The position numbers and the translations under genes were made by a program. The notes under the pieces are model-generated. The model searched no databases, was not told the origin of the DNA, and saw only the letters and a program-made list of their open reading frames with translations. 7,281 nt of DNA from Gammaproteobacteria bacterium. GTDB lineage: Bacteria; Pseudomonadota; Gammaproteobacteria; UBA9214. This document shows, one piece after another, positions 1 to 6,448 of this stretch; within the stretch, counting starts at the first letter, position 1; every line of letters starts with the position of its first letter. Location: assembly GCA_030599705.1 (NCBI GenBank), contig JAUVNM010000087.1, positions 1 to 7,281 of the forward strand. Direction: 5' to 3'.

Positions 1-1086
1 ATTCGCGCCCTGCCGCTGCCGGACAAGGTCAAGATCATGAATGTCTGTGGCGGTCATGAGCGCTCGATTACCATGGCCGGCCTGCGCAGCGCGCTGCCGG
101 AGAACATCGAGCTGATCCCCGGTCCCGGCTGCCCGGTGTGTATCTGTCCCGAGGAGGATGTGTTCGAGGCCATCCAGCTCGCACTCAACGAGGACATCAT
201 CCTGGTGGCCTTCGGAGACATGCTGCGGGTGCCGGTCAATGCACCCCGGAAAGATGCGCGCTCGCTGGAGCAGGCGCGCGCCATGGGCGCCGATGTCCGG
301 CCGATTGCCTCGCCGCAGGAAGCGGCGCACATCGCCCGCAACAACCCCGGCAAACCGGTGATCTTTTTTGCCGCCGGCTTCGAAACCACGACGGCCCCCG
401 TCGCTGCGCTGCTGGTAGAGGGTGTGCCCGACAACCTGTTGGTACTGCTGTCCGGCCGGCTTACGTGGCCCGCGGTTGCCATGCTGCTCGAGTCTGATTC
501 CCCCGGCTTCGATGCACTGGTGGCGCCGGGTCACGTGTCCACGATCATGGGCCCCGAGGAATGGGAATTCGTGGTGCACAAACACGGCATCCCGGCGGCG
601 GTAGCCGGGTTCACCGCGGAAAGCCTGCTCGCCGCCATGTACTCGACCCTGCGGCAACTGCTGGAAGACCACCGCTTCCTGGATAACTGTTACCCGGAAC
701 TGGTGCGGCCCGGCGGTAACCGCGGCGCCCGGCAGCAACTGCAGCAGGCCATGGACGTGACGGATGCCAACTGGCGCGGTGTCGGGATCATTCCCGATTC
801 CGGCTATGCCCTGAATACGGCCTACAGCCGTCACGATGCACGCCGGCAGTTCCCGTCCTATGCCGATGATGCACGCAAGCGTGCCGGCGAGATGCCACCG
901 GGCTGTGACTGCGCAAAGGTTGTGCTTGGAAAGATCTACCCGAATGAGTGCCGTCTGTTCGGGATTGCCTGCCAGCCGCGCCACCCGATCGGGCCCTGCA
1001 TGGTGTCGGATGAAGGCGCCTGCCGTATCTGGTGGAGCGGCGGCATGCGTGAGCCCGTCGACAACCCAGAACGGATGACGGCATAA
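1..1086 (+). CDS. hypD: HypD, [NiFe]-hydrogenase Fe(CN)2CO scaffold protein (5' end outside window)
   Basis: HypD is a cytoplasmic Fe-S protein. With HypC it holds the iron while two CN ligands (from HypE/HypF) and CO are attached, before transfer to the hydrogenase large subunit. The reading frame is open from base 1 (IRALPLPDKVKI), and this leads straight into the family's first motif, so the ATG at 37 is internal and roughly 25 codons are missing. Numbered from that ATG: CGGH with C4, GPGCPVC with C32 and C35, FGDMLRVP at 60-66, GFETT at 114-118, APGHVS at 163-168. The C-terminal [4Fe-4S] signature C-X14-C-X6-C-X16-C is intact at C290, C305, C312 and C329. Two positions look unusual: CGGHERS instead of CGGHTH, and SGRLTWP where E. 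coli has QHITLIP. The stop TAA at 1084-1086 is followed 18 bases later by hypF, so the two are surely co-transcribed. Identification is certain; only the start is unseen. Confidence 0.97.
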   Translation: MRALPLPDKVKIMNVCGGHERSITMAGLRSALPENIELIPGPGCPVCICPEEDVFEAIQLALNEDIILVAFGDMLRVPVNAPRKDARSLEQARAMGADVRPIASPQEAAHIARNNPGKPVIFFAAGFETTTAPVAALLVEGVPDNLLVLLSGRLTWPAVAMLLESDSPGFDALVAPGHVSTIMGPEEWEFVVHKHGIPAAVAGFTAESLLAAMYSTLRQLLEDHRFLDNCYPELVRPGGNRGARQQLQQAMDVTDANWRGVGIIPDSGYALNTAYSRHDARRQFPSYADDARKRAGEMPPGCDCAKVVLGKIYPNECRLFGIACQPRHPIGPCMVSDEGACRIWWSGGMREPVDNPERMTA

Positions 1087-1104
1087 TTGCCGACTGCATT
1101 CCCG

Positions 1105-3414
1105 ATGGCATCCACGGCACCCGATCTCGAGATACCCGCGGCAGCACCGGCCAGCGGCGCCCGCCGGATAACGGTGAGCGGCCGCGTCCAGGGCGTCGGC
1201 TTCCGCCCTTTCGTATACCGGCTCGCACACACCCACGAATTGACTGGCTGGGTACGCAACCGGACCGGCCTGGTAGAGGTTCATATCCAGGGACGCCACG
1301 AGGCCCTGCATGCCTTTACCCGGAATCTTTTTCAACAGGCGCCGCCGGTGTCCAGGCCGCGGCTGGAGTCCTGTGTCCCGGCTGAGGTATCCGGTCCCGA
1401 TGATTTCCGGATTCTCGAAAGTGCGGGTAGCGGTGACAGCCGGATCCATGTACCCCCGGACCTGTTTACCTGTGATGACTGCCTGGCAGAACTGCATGAT
1501 CCTGCCGACCGGCGCTATCGCTACCCGTTTATCAACTGTACCCAGTGCGGCCCGCGCTACACCCTGATACGCGGGCTGCCCTATGACCGGCCGAACACCA
1601 CCATGGCCGGTTTCAGGCTGTGTCCGCAATGCCAGCGTGAATATGAAAACCCGGCGGACCGGCGCTTTCACGCCGAGCCGGTGGCCTGTCCGGTGTGCGG
1701 GCCGCAGCTTGAATTCCATGTTCCCGGACAGGCGCGGGTCCACGGTACCGCAACGGCACTGGCCAACTGCATCAGGGCACTGCGCGCCGGCCAGCTCGTT
1801 GCCGTCAAGGGCATCGGCGGCTACCACTTGGTATGTGATGCCCGTAATGACGCGGCCATCGAGCAGTTGCGCCAGCGCAAGCCACGGCTGCACAAACCGC
1901 TTGCCGTCATGTTCCCCGCCCCGCCGGGAAAACCACTGGCCTGCGTATCCCGCGCCGTGTTCCTGGCCCGCGACCAGGCCGACCTGTTGCTCTCGCCGGG
2001 CCGCCCGATTGTGCTGGCACGGCGCCGGCCTGACGACCCGCTGTCAGACCGGGTCGCGCCCGGCCTCGATGAAATCGGGGTCATGCTGCCTTACAGCCCG
2101 CTGCACCACCTGCTGCTCAACGACTATGGCTCCCCGCTCATTGCCACGTCGGCCAACATCAGCGGCGAGCCGGTACTGACAGACAATGGCGTCGTGGAAG
2201 ACCGGCTTGGTCACATAGCCGATGCCTTCCTGCACCATGACCGTCCCATCGAGCGCCCGGCAGATGACCCGCTCTACCGGGTCATTGGCAACCAGCCGCG
2301 ACTGCTGCGCGCGGGACGCGGCGATACACCGCTGGAAATCGAGCTGCCGTTTTCACTGCCCAATCCGGTAATCGCGGTCGGCGGTCACATGAAAAACACC
2401 GTGGCACTGGCCTGGCGGAACCGCCTTGTCGTATCGCCGCACATCGGTGACATGGGTAATGCACGCAGCCTGGCGGTATTCGAACAAACGCTGCGGGACC
2501 TGCAATCATTGTACGGGGTCACTGCCACGGCGGTACTCTGCGACGCACATCCCGGCTATGCCACGACCCACTGGGCGGAACGCTGTGGCCTGCCGGTCCA
2601 CCGGGTGTTGCATCACCACGCACACGCCGCGGTCACCAGCCTGCCCGACCTGGCCACTGACCAGCGGCTGGTGTTTACCTGGGACGGTAGCGGTTACGGC
2701 GCCGACGGGACCCTCTGGGGCGGCGAAGCCCTGCTTGGGCATCCGGGCAACTGGCAGCGGTTTGCCAGCCTGCGCCCGTTTTACCTGCCCGGCGGCGAGC
2801 GCGCCGGGCGCGAGCCGTGGCGCAGCGCTGCGGCCGTCTGCTGGGAAACCGGAACGCACTGGCCACAACTGCCAACGGCTACCGGGTTGCTGCGGCGTGC
2901 CTGGGAACACCGCATCAATACCCCGCAGACCAGTGCGGCCGGCCGCCTGTTCGATGCCGCCGCCGCCCTGACCGGCATCCGCGCGGAAGCCAGCTACGAG
3001 GGACAGGGCCCGATGGAACTGGAGGCCGCGTGTCACGCGGCAGGCGACCCGGTTGAATTACCGCTCGGTAAAGGCAGCAACGGTGTGTGGCTGTCCGACT
3101 GGGAACCCCTGTTGCCGATGTTGCTTGACAGCACCCGCCCGGCGGCGGAACGCGCGGCCAGCTTTCATGCAACCATGGCCGGGGTTCTCCTGCGGCAGGC
3201 CCGGCAGGCGCGGACCGACTGTGGCATAACCCGTATCGGGCTGTGCGGCGGCGTCTTCCAGAACCGCGTGTTGACAGAACTGGCGCTGGAATTGCTGGAA
3301 GCCGATGGCTTCCGTGTCCAGTTTCCGGAACACATCCCGGTCAACGATGCCGGCCTGAGTGTCGGGCAGGTGATCGAGTACGCTTCACAGCACGGTACCG
3401 GGAAACTCGTTTAA
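1105..3414 (+). CDS. hypF: HypF, carbamoyltransferase of [NiFe]-hydrogenase maturation
   Basis: HypF uses carbamoyl phosphate and ATP to make a carbamoyl adenylate, then carbamoylates the C-terminal Cys of HypE. This is the first step of cyanide ligand synthesis. All domains are present (numbered from a TTG at 1087; subtract 6 for the ATG). The acylphosphatase domain has GRVQGVGFR at 32-40 and N58. Two zinc fingers follow: C129/C132 with C151/C154, and C179/C182 with C201/C204. A YrdC-like domain covers about 222-415 (KGIGGYHL, SPLHHLLL, ATSANISGEP). The C-terminal Kae1-like domain has HHHAHAA at 509-515, DGSGYGADGTLWGGE at 533-547 and GLCGGVFQNR at 718-727. The length, 769 aa, is close to the ~750 aa of E. 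coli HypF. I chose ATG 1105 because TTG 1087 touches the hypD stop; neither has a good Shine-Dalgarno. The late NDGG motif reads NDAG (753-756). A repeat-rich spacer follows, then a convergent gene. Confidence 0.97.
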   Translation: MASTAPDLEIPAAAPASGARRITVSGRVQGVGFRPFVYRLAHTHELTGWVRNRTGLVEVHIQGRHEALHAFTRNLFQQAPPVSRPRLESCVPAEVSGPDDFRILESAGSGDSRIHVPPDLFTCDDCLAELHDPADRRYRYPFINCTQCGPRYTLIRGLPYDRPNTTMAGFRLCPQCQREYENPADRRFHAEPVACPVCGPQLEFHVPGQARVHGTATALANCIRALRAGQLVAVKGIGGYHLVCDARNDAAIEQLRQRKPRLHKPLAVMFPAPPGKPLACVSRAVFLARDQADLLLSPGRPIVLARRRPDDPLSDRVAPGLDEIGVMLPYSPLHHLLLNDYGSPLIATSANISGEPVLTDNGVVEDRLGHIADAFLHHDRPIERPADDPLYRVIGNQPRLLRAGRGDTPLEIELPFSLPNPVIAVGGHMKNTVALAWRNRLVVSPHIGDMGNARSLAVFEQTLRDLQSLYGVTATAVLCDAHPGYATTHWAERCGLPVHRVLHHHAHAAVTSLPDLATDQRLVFTWDGSGYGADGTLWGGEALLGHPGNWQRFASLRPFYLPGGERAGREPWRSAAAVCWETGTHWPQLPTATGLLRRAWEHRINTPQTSAAGRLFDAAAALTGIRAEASYEGQGPMELEAACHAAGDPVELPLGKGSNGVWLSDWEPLLPMLLDSTRPAAERAASFHATMAGVLLRQARQARTDCGITRIGLCGGVFQNRVLTELALELLEADGFRVQFPEHIPVNDAGLSVGQVIEYASQHGTGKLV

Positions 3415-3422
3415 ACTACCGT

Positions 3423-3453
3423 CCCGGATTACACTGCGTTCCATCCGGGCTAC
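3423..3453. repeat. Dispersed-type palindromic element, CCCGGAT...ATCCGGGCTAC
   Basis: Nine bases after the hypF stop, CCCGGAT (3423-3429) pairs with ATCCGGG (3443-3449) around a 13-base loop, followed by CTAC. The overall form (CCCGGATTAC, then CTGCGTTCCATCCGGGCTAC) resembles a short repeat I know from intergenic regions of many proteobacteria. That resemblance is from memory and was not searched. The 7-bp GC-rich stem could help end hypF transcription, but there is no T-tract after it, so it is not called as an intrinsic terminator. Confidence 0.55.
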
Positions 3454-3469
3454 ACAACTTCACAACAAT

Positions 3470-3520
3470 TGTAGGAGCCGCCTTGGCAGCGAATGATTCG
3501 CCGCCAAGGCGGCTCCTACA
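3470..3520. repeat. REP pair in head-to-head arrangement (BIME-like) between convergent genes
   Basis: This 51-base block is a near-perfect inverted repeat centred on G3495. Arm 3470-3494 and arm 3496-3520 are reverse complements except at A3488/C3502. Each 25-base unit begins TGTAGGAGC, and the right-hand unit (read on the - strand) contains its own smaller hairpin GCCGCC-TT-GGCGGC. The left unit has the single change in that inner stem. The TGTAGGAGC start is typical of REP sequences in Pseudomonas and related Gammaproteobacteria, where they are mobilised by RAYT transposases. It lies between the hypF stop (3414) and the antiporter stop (3543), a usual place for such pairs. It may slow or end transcription from both sides, but neither side has a clear T-tract (the - strand side reads ATTGTTGTG). 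No RAYT gene is in the window. Confidence 0.8.
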
Positions 3521-3542
3521 GTAATACAAGGGAGCTGCGTAC

Positions 3543-5213
3543 CTACCCGTAATATTCCTTGCGGAACGACTCGATCAGCGCGGCGGCATCCTCTTCAATA
3601 ACACCCATGGTATTGAGCACCGCCCCACCGAGCTGCAGGCTTGCTTCCAGTGTTTCCGAGATGGCAATGTTTGCACCGGCCTTCAACAGCTGGTCGCAAT
3701 GTTGCCGGTCACGCCCGCGCGCATGGATGGCGATGCCCGGGTAATGCTGGCGCAGGATATTGACCAGCCGCACGGCCGGCGCCTCCTGGTCAAGCGTACA
3801 TACCAGCACGCCGGCCTGCCCGGCGCCTGCTGCCTTCAGCACATCGACCTGGCTGGCATCACCGTAGAAGACCGAAAACCCGTCCCGCCGGCCTTCCAGT
3901 ACGCGGTCTGAATTACTCTCGATGGAGAGATAGGACACATTGCCGGCCTGCAGGATCCTCGCCACCCGCCGCCCCACGCGGCCGAAGCCGGCAATGATGA
4001 CATGCGGCTGCCCGGCATCGATATGGTTGGTACTGACATCGTGCCGGACTGCCGTGCTGGTCAGGCACCTGTCAAGGTATTCGCAGAGATTTGCCATTAA
4101 CGGCGTGGTAATCATGGTCAGCGCCACCACCAGTGTCAGGATGTGGAAAAGATCCGCCGGCAGGACACCGCTGATGGCGGCCAACCCGAACAGCACGAAG
4201 CCAAACTCCCCGCTCTGCGACAGCAACAGCGACACCCGCATGGCATCCGATGTGCCGACACCCATGAGCCGGCACAGAACCCAGAGGATGACGGACTTGA
4301 TCAGCAGCAGGCCCAGCACCAGTCCGGCAATCAACACGCCTTGCCTGCCCAGCAGGCCAAAATCGATGGACATGCCGACGGCCATGAAAAACAGGCCAAG
4401 CAGGATGCCGCGAAACGGCAGGATATCGGCAATCACCTGGTGCCGGTAATGGGAGTTCGCCATCATCAGCCCGGCAAGAAACGCACCCAGCGCCAGCGAC
4501 AGGCCCACCGCCTCCATCAGCCACGCCGTGCCCAGCACCGCGAACACGGCCGCGGCGGTGAACACCTCCGCCGCCCGGCTGCCCGCCACCAGTCGCAGGA
4601 CCGGAGACAGGAAAAACCGGCCAACGAGGATGACGAAGGCAATAACGAGCACGGCTTCCAGTAGCGCGAACTCGAGGCCCTCCAGCAGCGTGGTTTCAGC
4701 GGCGAGCAGTGACACCAGCGTCAGCAGCGGCACCACCGCCAGGTCCTGCAGCAGCAACACGGAAAATGCCGTCTGGCCGTGAGCTGTTCCCATTTCGCCG
4801 CGCTCGGTCAGGATCTGCAGGCCAAATGCCGTCGAGGAGAGGGCCAGCCCAAAGCCGATGATCACGGCCGTCCTGAGCGGCTGATCGAACAGCATGGCCA
4901 CGCCGGCAATGGCCAGCCCGGTCACCAACACCTGTGCGCTGCCCAGGCCGAACACCATGCGCCGCATGGCCCACAGGCGTGCAGGCTTCAGTTCTATGCC
5001 GATAATGAACAGCAGGAAGATAACGCCGAACTCGGCGATATGCCGGATTTCCTCGATCTGGTCAATGAAACCGAGCCCCCAGGGGCCGACAACGACGCCG
5101 GCAGCCAGGTATCCCAGCACCGCACCCAGGCCCAGCCGCTGGAACACCGGAACGGTGATGACCGCCGCCGCCAGCAGGACCAGTATGTCTGCGAGGTAAT
5201 GGGTTTCCGTCAT
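3543..5213 (-). CDS. KefB/KefC-type CPA2 monovalent cation:proton antiporter with C-terminal RCK (TrkA-N) domain
   Basis: A 556-aa inner-membrane protein that probably exchanges K+ (or Na+) for H+. Residues 1-380 are hydrophobic with about 12-13 membrane segments and are clearly Kef-like: LGLGAVLGYLAAGVVVGPWGLGFI at 27-50, FLLFIIGIEL at 66-75, the SST of the crossover region at 126-128, the ion-site QD at 156-157, YRHQVIADILPFRG at 256-269 and QSGEFGFVLF at 333-342. A soluble domain from about 402 has the dinucleotide-binding GFGRVGRRV (409-417), acidic residues E432/D436, and FYGDAS (449-454). It is shorter than KefB/KefC (601/620 aa) and near YbaL (558 aa). In the Kef regulatory loop, one acidic residue of HALESDIEP is lost (HQVIADILP), so glutathione gating like KefC's is uncertain. 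No KefF/KefG-like ancillary gene is nearby. The gene points against the hyp genes on both sides. Its ATG has no clear Shine-Dalgarno. Confidence 0.93.
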   Translation of the reverse strand: MTETHYLADILVLLAAAVITVPVFQRLGLGAVLGYLAAGVVVGPWGLGFIDQIEEIRHIAEFGVIFLLFIIGIELKPARLWAMRRMVFGLGSAQVLVTGLAIAGVAMLFDQPLRTAVIIGFGLALSSTAFGLQILTERGEMGTAHGQTAFSVLLLQDLAVVPLLTLVSLLAAETTLLEGLEFALLEAVLVIAFVILVGRFFLSPVLRLVAGSRAAEVFTAAAVFAVLGTAWLMEAVGLSLALGAFLAGLMMANSHYRHQVIADILPFRGILLGLFFMAVGMSIDFGLLGRQGVLIAGLVLGLLLIKSVILWVLCRLMGVGTSDAMRVSLLLSQSGEFGFVLFGLAAISGVLPADLFHILTLVVALTMITTPLMANLCEYLDRCLTSTAVRHDVSTNHIDAGQPHVIIAGFGRVGRRVARILQAGNVSYLSIESNSDRVLEGRRDGFSVFYGDASQVDVLKAAGAGQAGVLVCTLDQEAPAVRLVNILRQHYPGIAIHARGRDRQHCDQLLKAGANIAISETLEASLQLGGAVLNTMGVIEEDAAALIESFRKEYYG

Positions 5214-5221
5214 GTCATACC

Positions 5222-5249
5222 AGTATCAGCGCACCATTTTTGCTGTCAA
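5222..5249 (-). promoter_or_regulatory. Candidate sigma-70 promoter for the antiporter gene
   Basis: On the - strand TTGACA (5249-5244, perfect -35) is followed by a 16-base spacer and GATACT (5227-5222, four of six matches to TATAAT). Only eight bases separate the -10 from the antiporter ATG at 5213. A start site 6-8 bases after the -10 would fall at or next to the ATG, giving an almost leaderless mRNA. This fits the lack of a Shine-Dalgarno there, but it is an inference from one motif pair. Confidence 0.35.
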
Positions 5250-5257
5250 TGACAGCA
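5241..5257. promoter_or_regulatory. Perfect 17-base palindrome, operator-like, in the divergent spacer
   Basis: TGCTGTCA, a central A5249, then TGACAGCA: two perfect 8-base half-sites. It is not an intrinsic terminator, because its T-run (5237-5241) precedes the stem on the + strand and the - strand copy is followed by A residues. It covers the TTGACA proposed as the antiporter -35 and lies about 25 bases upstream of the TATAAT that points to hypE. A dimeric regulator bound here could block the antiporter promoter. I do not recognise the half-site as that of a specific named regulator. Confidence 0.45.
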
Positions 5258-5281
5258 GGCAAACTTCCTTCCTGTCGACTT

Positions 5282-5287
5282 TATAAT
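5282..5287 (+). promoter_or_regulatory. Possible -10 element (TATAAT) for hypE
   Basis: A perfect TATAAT lies 87 bases before the hypE ATG on the + strand. At 16-18 bases upstream the sequence (around GGCAAACT, 5258-5265) does not resemble TTGACA, so if it is used it would need an activator or another factor. hypE is cut off from hypDF by an opposite-strand gene and must have some promoter in this 161-base spacer. This is the best single motif I see. Confidence 0.3.
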
Positions 5288-5374
5288 TGCAGGCCGCAAG
5301 GTGAAGTGACCTGGATCAATTAGGGCACCCGTCTGCTACCCTAGTATGGAACACCAACCGGAACAAGCACCCGT

Positions 5375-6376
5375 ATGCTGGATACCCACATCTCGCTCGC
5401 CCACGGCAACGGCGGGCGCTTCATGCGCGAACTGATCGACGAGATCTTTGCACGCCACCTGTCAAATCCTGCGCTCGATGTTCAGGCCGATGCCGTGACG
5501 CTGACGTTCGACAGCAACGAGGTGCTGTTCACCACCGACGGCTTTACCGTGCAGCCACTGGAATTCCCGGGCGGCAACATCGGCTCGCTGGCCGTGCATG
5601 GCACCACCAATGACCTGGCCGTGGCCGGCGCCATCCCGAAATACCTGAGCCTGAATGCCTTCATTGAGGAAGGCATGGAAATCACGCAACTGGATCGTAT
5701 CATCGAGAGCCTGGCGGCAACCGCCAGGGAGATCGGTGTCGCGGTTGCGGCCGGCGACACCAAGGTGCTGCGCCGCGGCGAAGGCGGCGGCCTGTACCTC
5801 GCCACCACCGGAATCGGCATCCGCAGCGGCCACCGGCTCGGGCTTGATCTCATCAGGAACGGCGACGCCATTATCGTCAGTGGCCCGGTTGGTGACCACG
5901 GCATCGCCGTCATGCTGGCCCGTGAGGACTTCGGCCTGCACGGCGATGTCTGCTCCGATGCCGCCAGTGTGCTGCCACTGACGCAGGCCGCCCTGGAACT
6001 CGCCGGCCTGCGTTTCATGCGCGACCCGACCCGTGGCGGCCTGGCAACGGTGTGCCATGAACTGCAGCGCGCCACCGGCATGGGTGTCACCGTGCACCAG
6101 GCGGATATCCCGGTCAGGGACCCGGTGCAGTCGGTCTGCGACATGCTCGGCTATGATCCGATGTATCTTGCCTGCGAGGGCCGGGTTGTCGCGGTCATTG
6201 ATCCAGCGGAATCCGCAGCACTGCTGGAGACATGGCGGGCCTTGCCGGAAGGCAGGGACGCCGCGCTGGTCGGACACCTCGACAAGTCCGTGCAGCGCGT
6301 CACGCTGGCTACGGAGCTCGGTGGCGAACGCATCCTCGAGGAACTCGAGGATGATCCCCTGCCGCGTATCTGCTGA
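5375..6376 (+). CDS. hypE: HypE, carbamoyl dehydratase of [NiFe]-hydrogenase maturation
   Basis: HypE receives the carbamoyl group from HypF on its C-terminal cysteine, dehydrates it with ATP to a thiocyanate, and passes cyanide to the iron on HypC-HypD. The 333-aa product has the PurM/AIR-synthase fold motifs in order: AHGNGG at 9-14, FPGGNIG at 64-70, HGTTNDLAVAGA at 75-86, GDTKV at 128-132, VGDHGIAV at 172-179 and RDPTRGG at 216-222. It ends in PRIC, so the acceptor Cys333 is present and exposed at the end. One family motif is altered: the usual ANEG reads ACEG (266-269, Cys267 for Asn). The ATG at 5375 fits the N-terminus of known HypE; the ribosome site is weak (GGAA at 5360-5363). It normally sits next to hypD or hypF; here an opposite-strand antiporter lies between, so it must be transcribed separately from hypDF unless a long transcript runs through. 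Confidence 0.97.
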   Translation: MLDTHISLAHGNGGRFMRELIDEIFARHLSNPALDVQADAVTLTFDSNEVLFTTDGFTVQPLEFPGGNIGSLAVHGTTNDLAVAGAIPKYLSLNAFIEEGMEITQLDRIIESLAATAREIGVAVAAGDTKVLRRGEGGGLYLATTGIGIRSGHRLGLDLIRNGDAIIVSGPVGDHGIAVMLAREDFGLHGDVCSDAASVLPLTQAALELAGLRFMRDPTRGGLATVCHELQRATGMGVTVHQADIPVRDPVQSVCDMLGYDPMYLACEGRVVAVIDPAESAALLETWRALPEGRDAALVGHLDKSVQRVTLATELGGERILEELEDDPLPRIC

Positions 6377-6448
6377 GCGGCAACCCGTTCCAGTGAACTG
6401 CCATCCATATCGGCTATACCTGGTAAACCGGAATCAAACAGGCCTGTC

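Noticed and set aside
37..39. ATG at 37 as the true start of hypD
   Set aside because: The frame is open to base 1 and the residues before it (LPDKVKI) match the sequence preceding the first conserved motif in other HypD proteins; starting at 37 would remove part of the fold.
2506..3036. Antisense open frame opposite the C-terminal half of hypF
   Set aside because: It is explained as a GC-bias shadow of hypF; no motif or ribosome site supports it.
3470..3520. Intrinsic terminator call for the palindrome after hypF
   Set aside because: The stem is strong, but the + strand is followed by GTAATACAAG and the - strand by ATTGTTGTG, with no proper T-run; the paired-unit structure fits a REP/BIME better.
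5323..5337. Sigma-54 promoter (GGGCACC...TGCT) upstream of hypE
   Set aside because: With the GGCAC core aligned, GG and GC are nine bases apart instead of ten; shifting to fit the spacing breaks the GGC match. Hyp genes can be sigma-54 controlled, but this match is too poor to call.
5342..5347. TAGTAT as a -10 for hypE
   Set aside because: Four of six matches with no -35 at a suitable distance; weaker than TATAAT at 5282.
5462..6277. Long antisense open frame (271 codons) inside hypE
   Set aside because: It lies wholly opposite hypE, whose motifs are complete; long antisense frames are expected in GC-rich codon usage, and the translation shows no recognisable domain.
6387..6400. Small hairpin GTTC-CAGT-GAAC after hypE as a terminator
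   Set aside because: The stem is only four pairs and no T-tract follows.
6415..6420. TATACC as a separate promoter -10 for the channel gene
   Set aside because: Four of six matches, and the best -35 candidate (GTGAAC, 6393-6398) matches only three of six.
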